Source: Lederbergia citrea (GTDB lineage: Bacteria > Bacillota > Bacilli > Bacillales > Bacillaceae_C). From it: a DNA stretch of 64,000 nt. The stretch is taken from assembly GCF_018343525.1 (NCBI RefSeq), contig NZ_JAGYPH010000002.1, positions 868,001 through 932,000 on the forward strand, written 5' to 3'. The position numbers and the translations under genes are program-made. The notes beneath the pieces are model-generated. The model did not search any database. It saw only the letters and a program-made list of their open reading frames with translations, and was not told the origin of the DNA. Shown one piece after another: positions 26,900-35,870 of this stretch; within the stretch, counting starts at the first letter, position 1; every line of letters begins with the position of its first letter.

Positions 26900-27976
26900 T
26901 TAGAGACCTTCAATTGTTTTTTTAGCTTCGGCAATGATATGTTTCATTAACGCTTCAACAGTTTGATTTTTAGCTAACCTCGGGCTTTGCCCAGACCAAA
27001 GTGACATAAAGTCTTGATTATTTTGTGCTGTTGAAGCATTTCTAATAGGTTGGGTCAGTACATTTTGAATTGGGAAATCCGGAAAAGACTGTTCGTGTTC
27101 CTGCATTTCTGAAATGAATTTATTTTTAATTCCTCTCGCCCATTTACCGGAAAATGAACGGGTTAAAACCGTTTGATCGTCATTAGAATGAAGAATGGCT
27201 TCCTTATGTATCTTATGTGCTCCACTTTCCACACAAGTTAAGAAAGCAGTACCCATTTGCACACCCTTTGCTCCTAAGCAGATGGCAGCCATTAATCCGC
27301 GCCCATCCATTATTCCTCCAGCAGCAATAACAGGAATGCTCACTGAGTCTACAACTTGAGGAATAAGTGACATTAGACCAACTAAACTTTCCTTATAGTC
27401 ATTGATGAAATTCCCTCTATGTCCACCGGCTTCACTGCCTTGAACAACAACCGCATTCATTCCGATTTTTTCATTCTCAACTGCTTCCCTGACAGTTGTA
27501 GCCGTTCCTATCAAAATGATGTCATGTTCCTTTAACTCAGTAACTACTTCCTTAGGAGGAACACCAAATGTAAAGGAACAAATCGGAACCTTTTCTTCGA
27601 TCACAATCTTTACTTGTTCGTAAAAATTTTCTAATACACTTTTCGGGTGAGGAAGGTCATCCTTATCTATTTGTACATTCAATTGGTCACGGAGAGGTTG
27701 TAATAAATGGTTAGCAAATTTTATCTCATCATCTGCAGCACGAAATTCGCTGGGAACAAATAAGTTTATGCCAAAATAGCTGGCTGTTAACTGCCTTATT
27801 TCTCTGATTTGTTCACGCATTTGATTGGGGTCCATATATCCAGCTCCAATCATTCCGAGACCACCGGAATTAGAAACAGCTGCAACTAATTTTGAAGTTG
27901 TTACTCCTCCCGCCATCGGTGCTTGTATAATCGGATACTCAATGTTCAATAGTTCCGTTATTTTATTAGCTAACAT
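26900..27976 (-). CDS. Nitronate monooxygenase-like flavoprotein
   Basis: A 358-residue TIM-barrel FMN enzyme of the NMO/2-nitropropane dioxygenase family. Landmarks: YPIIQAPMAGG at the N-terminus, GLGMIGAGYM, VVVQGSEAGGHRG (the active-site His region) and IPVIAAGGIMDGRG with GAKGVQMGTAFL (FMN phosphate site). Oxidises nitronates such as propionate-3-nitronate. ATG 27976 follows GAGGTG; the open frame extends 19 codons upstream without a site. Confidence 0.88.
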   Translation of the reverse strand: MLANKITELLNIEYPIIQAPMAGGVTTSKLVAAVSNSGGLGMIGAGYMDPNQMREQIREIRQLTASYFGINLFVPSEFRAADDEIKFANHLLQPLRDQLNVQIDKDDLPHPKSVLENFYEQVKIVIEEKVPICSFTFGVPPKEVVTELKEHDIILIGTATTVREAVENEKIGMNAVVVQGSEAGGHRGNFINDYKESLVGLMSLIPQVVDSVSIPVIAAGGIMDGRGLMAAICLGAKGVQMGTAFLTCVESGAHKIHKEAILHSNDDQTVLTRSFSGKWARGIKNKFISEMQEHEQSFPDFPIQNVLTQPIRNASTAQNNQDFMSLWSGQSPRLAKNQTVEALMKHIIAEAKKTIEGL

Positions 27977-28131
27977 TAATTTCACCTCGTTTTTTGTATT
28001 CCCCCGTATCCTATCTTTTCTTTTCCAAACCAATTAAATCCTTTTAAATGTGATGAGATCCCTTTGTAAAAAAACTTGTCCGTTTTTATATTTCCAAACA
28101 TATACTTGTACAAAAAGAGGAGTTGATCAGG

Positions 28132-28692
28132 ATGACAATTGGGTTAGTCTTATTAGCTACGTTATTATTGATTTGTTCATGTGGGGCTGGGGTTTCAGCC
28201 TATATATTTAGAAAAAAGCTAACTGCGATGCACGGAATGCTGTTTGCGATGTCTCTGGCAATGGGAATCGGTTTATTTGTTGGATTGCTGATAGGGATTA
28301 TATATCAAGGTAATTTGTTGTTATCCACCGTGATTGGAATGGGGGCAGGATTCATGACAGGCATCATCATTGGTTCGTTTTACTCTTTTCTTGCCCTTTT
28401 GGAAGGAATGTTATCGGGGATGATGGCTGGGATGATGGGGGCTATGCTTGGAGAAATGATCATGCCCACGGATTGGGATAAAACAATCATGATCATGTTT
28501 ACAATCGCTTCATCTATTTGCTTATTAATTATATTTGAAATTTTCGCCCATGTAAAAAAACAAAGCAAATTGATTCGGATTTATCAAAATCCGTTCATTA
28601 TCGGTCCAATCTTTGTGCTTTTATGCCTCCTGCTATATTCCCAAGCTCCTTTTTTTACTGAATGGATCCCTCACAAATCTCCACATCATTAA
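28132..28692 (+). CDS. Glycine/methionine-rich membrane protein
   Basis: A 186-residue protein with about six hydrophobic segments. One helix is a Met-Gly repeat (GMLSGMMAGMMGAMLGEMIM). Such Met-rich transmembrane helices can bind copper(I), and a copper module lies about 3 kb downstream, but the link is inference. The N-terminus resembles a lipoprotein-like CSCG segment but lacks a clear lipobox. The ATG at 28132 follows AAGAGGAG. Family not recognised. Confidence 0.55.
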   Translation: MTIGLVLLATLLLICSCGAGVSAYIFRKKLTAMHGMLFAMSLAMGIGLFVGLLIGIIYQGNLLLSTVIGMGAGFMTGIIIGSFYSFLALLEGMLSGMMAGMMGAMLGEMIMPTDWDKTIMIMFTIASSICLLIIFEIFAHVKKQSKLIRIYQNPFIIGPIFVLLCLLLYSQAPFFTEWIPHKSPHH

Positions 28693-28831
28693 TCTTATTC
28701 TCGTCATTCGCCACCAATCGATGAAGCCTAAGTTTTATAGGGAAAGTGCCCAGTCCTAAGACAATAGAGGTACATAGGATAACTTGAGGTCTTTAAAAGC
28801 TGAACATTATAAAGGGAAGGGAGTTGTTTTT

Positions 28832-28993
28832 TTGAAGAATAAGGGGAGATGTACTTCTTGTGAAAACTATTTCTGGAAAGGTCAACTTTCGCCGTTACCA
28901 AAGGATTTACTTCGCCTTAACCGGAAATACTGTCCAAGTTGCTATCCTGATGTCTTGGAAGAACATACCAAACTTTATTTTGGCTTTACTTGA
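28832..28993 (+). CDS. Small zinc-ribbon protein
   Basis: A 53-residue protein with CTSC and CPSC pairs about 25 residues apart, a simple zinc ribbon. TTG start after AAGGGAG; the open frame runs further upstream without a site. A terminator follows at once. Function unknown. Confidence 0.5.
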   Translation: MKNKGRCTSCENYFWKGQLSPLPKDLLRLNRKYCPSCYPDVLEEHTKLYFGFT

Positions 28994-29002
28994 ACTTTAA
29001 TC

Positions 29003-29033
29003 AAGCCTGCAAACAAAACTGTTTGCAGGCTTT
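29003..29033 (+). terminator. Rho-independent terminator
   Basis: AAGCCTGCAAAC-AAAACT-GTTTGCAGGCTT stem-loop followed by TC. Confidence 0.7.
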
Positions 29034-29125
29034 CACTATTGTATTTAAGTTTTTGTGAATACATCCAGCTCATTTTTGGAAAGCTTTTTGTAAGTTTTCC
29101 AAAACTAAAGAAATGAGTGAAAAAC

Positions 29126-29971
29126 ATGCGATCCGTTTACACAGCCATTCTACTATCAGTTATCTTGTTCATTAATAGTTCGAGTGTTTTAGCTAGAGAA
29201 GAAGGGGTGGGTATTCGAATTGACATGATCCCCTGGGAAAAAGTAAATGAGATATTGCCGAAATACAGCAAGTTTACAGTTATGGATTTGGAAACAGGTA
29301 AAAGGTTTGAAGTGCAAAGGAGAGCTGGAAGCAGACATGCGGACGTCCAACCTATCACCTCAAAAGATACGAAAATAATGAAAGAAATTTATGGTGGAAA
29401 ATGGAGTTGGAAACGCAGAGCGATTATTGTCATTCATCAAGATCAATGGATTGCTGCTTCCATGCATGGAATGCCACATGGCGCTGGGGCATTGGACAAT
29501 AATTTTCGTGGTCATTTTTGTATCCATTTTCACGGAAGTAAGACTCACCGTAAAAACGCCATGGATTTATCACATAAACTGATGATTTTAAAATCAGCGG
29601 GTAAGCTACAAGAGTATGTGAATAGCGCCGGTCCGAATGAACTGATTAGTGCCTATATAGCTGGAATAAAGCAGCAGGATTCCAAAATCATCTCAGCGAC
29701 ATCCCTTCAGCAAATTGACTCGACAAAACGATTGCAAACGGTAGCGAATATAGGTTTGAAACGTATGCCCGTACTTTCTGTTGAAGATGTAGCAAATGAA
29801 ATAAATCTTGAGGTGCCAATTGAAATTGAATGGATTAATAAACATTCGAAAAGAAAAATATTTAACGGAAATATTTACTTAGCCCGTTTTTCCCCTACTG
29901 ATTCATGGAAAATAGATAGTCAACGTTTCTTAAAAGATAGTGGTATTTTTAAAGAAGAAGCTGGAAACTAA
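29126..29971 (+). CDS. Secreted protein with HFCIHF motif
   Basis: A 281-residue exported protein with a signal peptide ending near SVLA. Residues about 45-150 contain a conserved-looking block: FTVMDLETGKRFEVQRRAGS, then PITSKDTKIM, KWSWKRRAIIV and NNFRGHFCIHFHGSKTH. I know this block from Firmicute secreted proteins associated with the cell envelope, often next to peptidoglycan-binding domains, but its activity is not established to my knowledge. The invariant His-Phe-Cys-Ile-His-Phe looks like a Cys/His active site. ATG 29126 begins MRSVYTA; the ribosome site is weak. Confidence 0.6.
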   Translation: MRSVYTAILLSVILFINSSSVLAREEGVGIRIDMIPWEKVNEILPKYSKFTVMDLETGKRFEVQRRAGSRHADVQPITSKDTKIMKEIYGGKWSWKRRAIIVIHQDQWIAASMHGMPHGAGALDNNFRGHFCIHFHGSKTHRKNAMDLSHKLMILKSAGKLQEYVNSAGPNELISAYIAGIKQQDSKIISATSLQQIDSTKRLQTVANIGLKRMPVLSVEDVANEINLEVPIEIEWINKHSKRKIFNGNIYLARFSPTDSWKIDSQRFLKDSGIFKEEAGN

Positions 29972-29980
29972 CTTTTATTA

Positions 29981-30004
29981 TGCGGTTTAGTCCAATTCTC
30001 CTCG
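29981..30004 (-). other. Predicted guide segment of the TnpB RNA
   Basis: The roughly 20 bases following the element's right end on the minus strand (CGAGGAGAATTGGACTAAAC) would form the guide of the TnpB-associated RNA. The boundary is inferred from the GTGTCAAC end. Confidence 0.35.
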
Positions 30005-30203
30005 GTTGACACTCCCACCCGTAAACGGGCTAGCAGGCTAACGCCTGTGGGATTCTTGAATGACTGAACGTCCGCAGGCCATTTCTGTTTTAGACAGCCT
30101 TCAAGCTCAGGGGTGTGTCATCACCCCGCCCCATTTCGTTCTACGGATCTTGGATACGCATGTACCGAAACAGGCGGTGTCGCTGTGACCACGACACTAA
30201 TTT
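30005..30203 (-). ncRNA. Candidate omega RNA / right end of TnpB element
   Basis: The non-coding region behind tnpB is 199 bp, GC-rich and structured. On the minus strand it ends with CCCGTTTACGGG (hairpin) then TGGGAGTGTCAAC, typical of the right end of IS200/IS605-type elements, where the scaffold RNA ends and the guide begins. Further hairpin parts include GGCGTTAGCC. Inferred from position and form. Confidence 0.55.
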
Positions 30204-31277
30204 TTACGCAGACTTTTTATTTGATAAACCACTTATTGCTTTCGCAATATTAATAGAGGCATTCACATCGGCATGGCTTTTATAGCCACATTTCCTACAA
30301 CAGAAAGCATCCTGTTTGCGGTTTCGTTTATCGGCATGTCCACATTTACATATTTGAGATGTACGCTTGGGATTAATATATTCAACCTTGATTCCAGCTA
30401 GTCCTGCTTTATATTGAATGAACTCCTGCAATTGATAATGGGACCAGCTATGTAGATTGCGCCCTGCTTCTTTCCTGGACTTCGCAGAATGCCGGATGCC
30501 TGTCAAATCTTCCATTCGGATGAGATGAACACCGTTCTCCATCGCGAAATTGATAATCTGACGGCTAAGCTTATGGTTCGTATCCTTCATCCATTGAGAT
30601 TCCTTCTGTTTCGACTTACGAATCGTTTGAAGCTTTTTCGCTTGGCCCAGTTTGCGTCTGAGGGAAGCGAAACGTCGCCTCGTGTATGCGGTTTCACTCC
30701 CGTGAAAGAACATAGAGGTAGTGCCAATCGATGCAACCGCAAGCTGGCGCAAACCTACGTCCACTCCCATGATAAGGTTTTGATTCCCTGATTGTGGTTT
30801 CACTTCAAATGACATTGTGATCGCCACAAACCAACGCCGCCTTTTTTCGTAAAGTTCCGCCTTGCCTTGTTTCGCTTCACCAGACAAGAGTTCGTCGAGC
30901 CATTTTTGTTGATAGCTTTTGACAATGATCGGAACACCAATCCGTTTTTCACATGTCGGAAAAGAAACTTTATACAAGTCATTTTCTTTTTCCACTTTGA
31001 AATTCTGATTGTTAAAGCCACACCAAAAACGAAGAAACTTTTTCGTGTTTTGATGCCTCTTTTTGGATTGCACTTCCCGGATTGTCTGATTGACAATAGC
31101 CGAAGGGAATAATTTGTCTGAATACAACTTGAATACTTTCGAAGTCGCCGCTTTCAAACCTTCGAAATTCAACAACCAATTCGCAAAAGCTGTATTAATT
31201 TCAGTCATCTTTCGGTACATCTTTACTTTTTCTTTTGTCGGTTTTTGAAGTTCCAATTTCAGCGTAATGATTGGCAT
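30204..31277 (-). mobile_element. tnpB: TnpB RNA-guided nuclease (IS200/IS605 family)
   Basis: A 357-residue TnpB. The RuvC residues are Asp173 (GVDVG), Glu256 (RMEDLTG) and Asp337 (SHADVNAS). The zinc finger uses Cys310, Cys312, Cys326/327 and Cys330. No tnpA is nearby, so the element is of the IS1341-like, TnpB-only kind. TnpB cuts DNA next to a short TAM, guided by the RNA from the element's right end, and so helps element retention. All catalytic residues are present. AAAGGAGGAGGTG precedes the ATG at 31277, and an extended -10 (TGGTATAAT) lies upstream on the minus strand near 31300. Confidence 0.92.
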
Positions 31278-31295
31278 GTACTTTTCACCTCCTCC

Positions 31296-31335
31296 TTTGA
31301 TTATACCACACGAACAGAATGTATGTTCTGTTTGG
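31296..31335 (-). promoter_or_regulatory. tnpB promoter and left-end hairpin
   Basis: Minus strand reads AACAGAACATACATTCTGTTC (imperfect hairpin) followed by GTGTGGTATAATC, an extended -10. The hairpin marks the probable left end of the element. Confidence 0.5.
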
Positions 31336-31359
31336 GGTGTAAATAGAGAGGAGACCTTC

Positions 31360-31425
31360 AAGTATTTGACCTCACTTTCATCCCACCCCTAAAGGAGATG
31401 GGCTTTCTCGTTCGGAAATTCTGTA
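31360..31425 (-). mobile_element. Solo right-end-like sequence of a second IS605-type element
   Basis: On the minus strand, CCCATCTCCTTTAGGGGTGGGA (shown as stem CCC-x-CTCC / GGGG-TGGG) is followed by a GTGAGGTCAA end. It resembles the right end of the intact element (GGGTGGGAG...GTCAA) but lies upstream of its tnpB, so it looks like the remains of an earlier insertion. Confidence 0.4.
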
Positions 31426-31460
31426 ACAAAAATATAAGTCCAATTAAGGAGGGATTCGGA

Positions 31461-31787
31461 ATGAATATGACATATGAAGAGTGCATAAAAGCCTGTTTGG
31501 AATGTATGGAGGCTTGCAATCAATGTTTTGATGCGTGTTTACAAGAATCCGATATAAAAATGATGGCAGACTGTATTCGTTTGGATAGAGAATGCGCTGA
31601 TATGTGTGCATTTGCTGCAAAAGCAATGCAAACAAACAGTCCGTTTGCACAGCAAATATGCCAACTTTGCGCTGATATTTGTGAGGCCTGTGGTAACGAA
31701 TGTAAAAAACACGAGCATGACCATTGCCAAAAATGTGCAGAGGTATGCTTTAAATGTGCGGAACTGTGCCGTAGCATGGCGGCATAA
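31461..31787 (+). CDS. Four-helix copper storage protein (Csp/YhjQ-like)
   Basis: A 108-residue protein with about 20 cysteines in CxxxC pairs along four helices (for example CLECMEACNQCFDAC, CQLCADICEACGNEC and CQKCAEVCFKCAELC). This is the cytosolic Csp fold, where thiolates inside the bundle bind many Cu(I) ions. No signal peptide. ATG 31461 follows AAGGAGG. Context with CsoR/CopZ/CopA 1-2 kb downstream supports copper handling. Confidence 0.9.
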   Translation: MNMTYEECIKACLECMEACNQCFDACLQESDIKMMADCIRLDRECADMCAFAAKAMQTNSPFAQQICQLCADICEACGNECKKHEHDHCQKCAEVCFKCAELCRSMAA

Positions 31788-31808
31788 ATACTCACTTAAT
31801 GACATGAG

Positions 31809-31850
31809 AAGCAGCCTGTTTTCACCGATTGGTGAAGCAGGCTGCTTTTT
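31809..31850 (+). terminator. Rho-independent terminator
   Basis: AAGCAGCCTG...CAGGCTGCTT with an inner TTCACC/GGTGAA extension, then TTTT. Confidence 0.85.
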
Positions 31851-31987
31851 AATATTCGGGGACCAAGTTATTAGCTCTGTTATCCTTTTGTAAAATAATA
31901 TAAGGTTAACTTGTTAATCGCAAAATGGGCAAACGGATTTAAAATAGCAATATATGAAAAATAGCCCGGAAAGGAATATAAAAGGAT

Positions 31988-32542
31988 ATGGAGAATGTTT
32001 CTTTACAATGGTTGCCTCAAAATCCAGTTCTAGCAGTTTTAATCAGTTTGAGTGTCAATATTCTCATTGCAATCTCCGGCATACTTCCTAGCGCCGCGGT
32101 AACTGCAGGAAATATAGTCTTTTTTGGTTTTAAAACCGGGCTACTCATTTCAATTATTGGAGAAGCCGCCGGTGCAATAATTACTTTTATCATATACCGT
32201 AAAGGCCTAAGTATATTAATCTCTCAAAATCAAGTAAAGAACAGACTTCTAAAAAGGCTAAAAAACACGCAAAGGTTGGAAGCCGTTTTTCTTGTTCTTT
32301 TTCTCCGAGTTTTGCCTTTTGTGCCTTCAGGTGCTGTTACGCTGGCTGCAGCTTTTAGTAAAATGGGACTACTCTCTTTCAGTATTGCGAGCACTCTGGG
32401 GAAAATTCCATCACTATTTATTGAAGCTTATTCAGTAGACCGTGTTCTTAAATTAACAATAGAATGGCAGATTGGTATTGTCATTGTTCTTATTGCTCTT
32501 GTCATTGGCTATAAACTATGGAAAAAAGAATCGGGTAATTGA
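31988..32542 (+). CDS. TVP38/TMEM64-family (VTT domain) membrane protein
   Basis: A 184-residue membrane protein with five to six helices. The VTT/SNARE-associated signature is seen in GILPSAAVTAGNIVFFG, EAAGAIITFIIYRKG and LRVLPFVPSGAVTLAAA. Family members are thought to act in membrane lipid transport or scrambling. Start ATG after AAAGGAT. Encoded just before csoR but with its own spacing; no firm link to copper. Confidence 0.8.
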   Translation: MENVSLQWLPQNPVLAVLISLSVNILIAISGILPSAAVTAGNIVFFGFKTGLLISIIGEAAGAIITFIIYRKGLSILISQNQVKNRLLKRLKNTQRLEAVFLVLFLRVLPFVPSGAVTLAAAFSKMGLLSFSIASTLGKIPSLFIEAYSVDRVLKLTIEWQIGIVIVLIALVIGYKLWKKESGN

Positions 32543-32621
32543 GATTCTAACTGGTTTCGGAAAAATTTATTTTATGAATAATCCCATCATAATAAACCTA
32601 TTTTAAATATGAAAAACTTAT

Positions 32622-32655
32622 ACTTGCATACGGTGCGGGGGTATGGTAAATTGAA
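32622..32655 (+). promoter_or_regulatory. CsoR operator and promoter
   Basis: GCATACGGTGCGGGGGTATGG resembles the G-tract CsoR operator of Firmicutes (form TACnnnACGGGGGTATGGTA). It lies between a -35 TTGCAT and a -10 TAAATT, spaced 17 bp, directly before csoR. Confidence 0.65.
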
Positions 32656-32673
32656 GTCAAGGAGGGAAACATA

Positions 32674-33015
32674 ATGGCAATGAATATTGATAAAGATCTG
32701 TTTCCTGAAGATAACGGTTGTGACCTTTCATCCGACCGGAAGAGCCATCATTCCGAGCAAGTAAAGAAAAATTTAGTCACCAGGCTTAACCGAATTGAAG
32801 GTCAGATTCGTGGGATTAAAGGCTTAATTGAGCGAGATACGTACTGTGATGATGTCATTACACAAATTTCAGCCACGCAATCTGCGCTCAATAGCGTTGC
32901 AAAAATTTTGCTTGAAGGTCATTTGAAAAACTGTGTAGTCGAACGTATTCAAGATGGCGAAATGGAAGTTGTAGATGAGGTCCTAGTCACTATCCAAAAA
33001 CTAATGAAAAAATAA
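32674..33015 (+). CDS. csoR: Copper-sensing repressor CsoR
   Basis: A 113-residue all-helical repressor. The Cu(I) ligands are Cys58, His83 and Cys87, matching the C-H-C set of CsoR. N-LVTRLNRIEGQIRGIKGLIE is the family's helix 1. A 25-residue unstructured N-terminus precedes it. Cu(I) binding releases it from copZA DNA. AAGGAGGG before the ATG. Confidence 0.95.
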   Translation: MAMNIDKDLFPEDNGCDLSSDRKSHHSEQVKKNLVTRLNRIEGQIRGIKGLIERDTYCDDVITQISATQSALNSVAKILLEGHLKNCVVERIQDGEMEVVDEVLVTIQKLMKK

Positions 33016-33031
33016 ATGGAGCTGAGTCAAA

Positions 33032-33238
33032 GTGAAAAATGTAACATTGAATGTAGAAGGCATGTCTTGCGGTCATTGTGTAAATGCAGTTGAAGGAAGC
33101 GTAAGTAAACTTCAAGGTGTCTCTGAAGTAAAGGTGAACCTTGAAAACGGAACAGTAGATGTTGAATACGACGCGGCTGCAGTAGGTGTGGATGCAATTA
33201 AGGAGACAATTGACGATCAGGGCTTCGACGTAAAGTAA
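33032..33238 (+). CDS. copZ: Copper chaperone CopZ
   Basis: A 68-residue heavy-metal-associated domain with the MxCxxC motif GMSCGHC (Cys13, Cys16). It carries Cu(I) in the cytoplasm and hands it to CopA. GTG start 14 bp after the csoR stop, so translated from the csoR message. Confidence 0.95.
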   Translation: MKNVTLNVEGMSCGHCVNAVEGSVSKLQGVSEVKVNLENGTVDVEYDAAAVGVDAIKETIDDQGFDVK

Positions 33239-33242
33239 TGTA

Positions 33243-33280
33243 AAAGGAACGTGCCATCATTGGCACGATTTCTTTTACAT
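33243..33280 (+). terminator. Hairpin between copZ and copA
   Basis: GTAAAAG...CGTGCCA-TCAT-TGGCACG...TTTTAC forms a stem with a T-rich 3' side. It may cap the csoR-copZ message or limit copA read-through. Confidence 0.55.
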
Positions 33281-33285
33281 AAAAA

Positions 33286-33304
33286 TATACCCTATATAGG
33301 TATA
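33286..33304. promoter_or_regulatory. Candidate second CsoR site before copA
   Basis: TATACCCTATATAGGTATA is a near-perfect palindrome directly upstream of the copA ribosome site. It has the TACCC...GGTA edges of CsoR operators but lacks the G-tract. Confidence 0.4.
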
Positions 33305-33317
33305 AGGAGTTTTTAAC

Positions 33318-35717
33318 ATGAGTGATCAAAAACTATTGGAAAGCCAATTTCAAATTACAGGCATGACATGCGCAGCTTGTTCAAATCGAATTGAAAAAGG
33401 TTTAAACAAAATGGAGGGCGTGAAGAATGCCAATGTCAATCTAGCCCTTGAAAAAGCGACGGTTCAATTTGATGGGACGGTTATGAAACCGGAAGACATT
33501 CAGAAAAAAATCAAGGATCTTGGTTACGATGTTGTAACTGAGAAAACGGAATTAATTTTGACTGGTATGACTTGTGCTGCATGTTCGACAAGAATAGAAA
33601 AGGGTCTTAATAAAATGGATGGTGTCATTCAGGCATCCGTCAACCTTGCATTGGAAAAAGCAACTGTCGAGTACAATCCATCGACTGTTTCCCAAAAAGA
33701 TTTAACAAATAAAGTCGAAGCACTTGGGTATGGGGCGATTGTAAAATCTGAAGGCGATGAAAAAGAAACCATTGACTACCGGCTACAAGAGATTCAAAAT
33801 CAGAAAAGAAAATTCATTTTATCGTTGATTTTATCAATTCCGCTTCTTTGGACAATGGTGGCACATTTTAGTTTTACGTCTTTCCTATATGTTCCTCAAG
33901 GGTTGATGAATCCATGGGTGCAAATGGCGCTCGCCACTCCAGTGCAGTTTTATATCGGCAGACAATTTTATGTTGGCGCCTATAAAGCAATTCGAAATAA
34001 AAGCGCCAATATGGATGTACTCGTTGCGCTTGGAACGTCAGCTGCTTATTTTTATAGCGTATTTCTTGTTTTAAACAAAGGCTCAGATCTGTATTTTGAA
34101 ACAAGCGCAGTATTAATCACGTTAATCATTCTTGGGAAATTATTCGAAGCCAAGGCAAAAGGCAGATCATCGGAAGCAATTAAAAAATTGATGGGATTGC
34201 AGGCGAAAACGGCAACGATTTTACGTAATGAAGCAATCATTAACATTCCGTTGGAAGAGGTAATCGCTGGTGATATTCTTCTTGTGAAACCAGGTGAGAA
34301 GGTGCCCGTGGATGGTGTCATCATGGAAGGCCGTTCCGCATTTGACGAATCGATGATTACGGGTGAAAGTGTTCCGGTTGACAAGTCAGAAGGCGACACG
34401 GTCATCGGAGCAACCATTAATAAAAATGGTTTTATTAAAATGGAAGCAACAAAAGTTGGCAAAGACACTGCACTAGCACAAATCATTAAAGTCGTGGAAG
34501 AGGCGCAAGGATCGAAAGCGCCGATTCAGCGAATGGCCGACATGATATCCGGCATCTTTGTTCCAATTGTTGTGGGCATAGCGATTATTACGTTTTTCAT
34601 TTGGTTTGTATGGGTAGCTCCCGGGGATTTTGCGGAAGCGTTAGAAAAATTAATCGCTGTACTTGTGATCGCTTGTCCATGTGCTTTAGGTCTAGCAACG
34701 CCAACTTCTATTATGGCGGGATCGGGCAGAGCTGCTGAACACGGTATTTTGTTTAAAGGTGGAGAGCATCTTGAAACGACTCATCAAATCGATACGGTGA
34801 TTTTGGATAAAACAGGGACAGTTACAAACGGAGAACCTGTTTTAACTAACGTGAACACAATCATCAATGAAAGAGAATTCCTATCATTGATTGGATCCGC
34901 TGAAAAGCAATCAGAACATCCACTTGCAGAGGCGATTGTCCAAGGAATCACGGAAAAAAATATTATATTGCGAGATGCGTCCGAATTTGAGGCTATTCCT
35001 GGATTTGGAATCAAAGCGATGATTAGCGGAAAAAAGGTTTTGGTCGGTACGAGACGTTTAATGAAACACCATAATATTGAGGTTGAAAGTGTTTTAGAAG
35101 AGATGGTTGCTCTAGAAAGTGAAGGGAAAACCGTGATGCTCGCAGCAGTAGACGGTAAATATGCAGGCATGATTGCTGTTGCAGACACGATCAAGGAAAC
35201 TTCCGGACAAGCAGTAAAACGACTGAAAGAAATTGGTCTTGATGTCATTATGATGACAGGCGACAATCAGCAAACCGCCATTGCCATTGCCAAGGAAGCG
35301 GGCATTGACCATGTCATTGCAGAGGTTTTACCAGAAGGAAAAGCAGAAGAAGTGAAAAAGCTTCAGCAACAAGGTAAAAAAATAGCGATGGTCGGGGACG
35401 GAATCAATGATGCCCCAGCTTTAGCAATCGCCGATATTGGAATGGCGATTGGAACAGGAACTGATGTTGCAATGGAAGCTGCTGATATTACCTTGATTCG
35501 CGGTGACCTAAATAGCATTGCCGATGCAATCCTTATGAGCAAGAAAACCATTCGTAACATTAAGCAAAACCTTTTCTGGGCTTTCGCTTATAATACTCTC
35601 GGAATCCCAGTAGCCGCACTCGGATTTTTAGCACCTTGGCTTGCCGGCGCAGCAATGGCATTCAGCTCCGTGTCAGTTGTCTTAAATGCACTTAGATTGC
35701 AGAGGGTGAAGTTGTAA
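33318..35717 (+). CDS. copA: Cu(I)-exporting P-type ATPase CopA
   Basis: A 799-residue P1B ATPase. Two N-terminal metal-binding domains carry GMTCAAC (Cys18/21 and Cys86/89). The transmembrane metal site is Cys-Pro-Cys at 453-455; phosphorylation is at Asp497 in DKTGT, with the TGES, HP and GDGINDAP motifs all present. Exports Cu(I), supplied by CopZ. Length matches B. subtilis CopA. Probably induced through CsoR. Confidence 0.96.
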   Translation: MSDQKLLESQFQITGMTCAACSNRIEKGLNKMEGVKNANVNLALEKATVQFDGTVMKPEDIQKKIKDLGYDVVTEKTELILTGMTCAACSTRIEKGLNKMDGVIQASVNLALEKATVEYNPSTVSQKDLTNKVEALGYGAIVKSEGDEKETIDYRLQEIQNQKRKFILSLILSIPLLWTMVAHFSFTSFLYVPQGLMNPWVQMALATPVQFYIGRQFYVGAYKAIRNKSANMDVLVALGTSAAYFYSVFLVLNKGSDLYFETSAVLITLIILGKLFEAKAKGRSSEAIKKLMGLQAKTATILRNEAIINIPLEEVIAGDILLVKPGEKVPVDGVIMEGRSAFDESMITGESVPVDKSEGDTVIGATINKNGFIKMEATKVGKDTALAQIIKVVEEAQGSKAPIQRMADMISGIFVPIVVGIAIITFFIWFVWVAPGDFAEALEKLIAVLVIACPCALGLATPTSIMAGSGRAAEHGILFKGGEHLETTHQIDTVILDKTGTVTNGEPVLTNVNTIINEREFLSLIGSAEKQSEHPLAEAIVQGITEKNIILRDASEFEAIPGFGIKAMISGKKVLVGTRRLMKHHNIEVESVLEEMVALESEGKTVMLAAVDGKYAGMIAVADTIKETSGQAVKRLKEIGLDVIMMTGDNQQTAIAIAKEAGIDHVIAEVLPEGKAEEVKKLQQQGKKIAMVGDGINDAPALAIADIGMAIGTGTDVAMEAADITLIRGDLNSIADAILMSKKTIRNIKQNLFWAFAYNTLGIPVAALGFLAPWLAGAAMAFSSVSVVLNALRLQRVKL

Positions 35718-35741
35718 AGGAAACATGTTGTAAAAGTAAGC

Positions 35742-35788
35742 TTGCCACCACCTCGGTCATCTTTGCTAGGTGGGTGGCGGGCCTTTTC
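35742..35788 (+). terminator. Terminator of copA
   Basis: GCCACCACCT...AGGTGGGTGGC stem followed by GGGCCTTTTC. Confidence 0.7.
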
Positions 35789-35870
35789 GTATTTCCCCAC
35801 GTCCACGCCTGTGATGCAAGAAAGTATATGTGCTAAACTAAAGAAAAGACAATTTTGAACGGGTGAGGAG

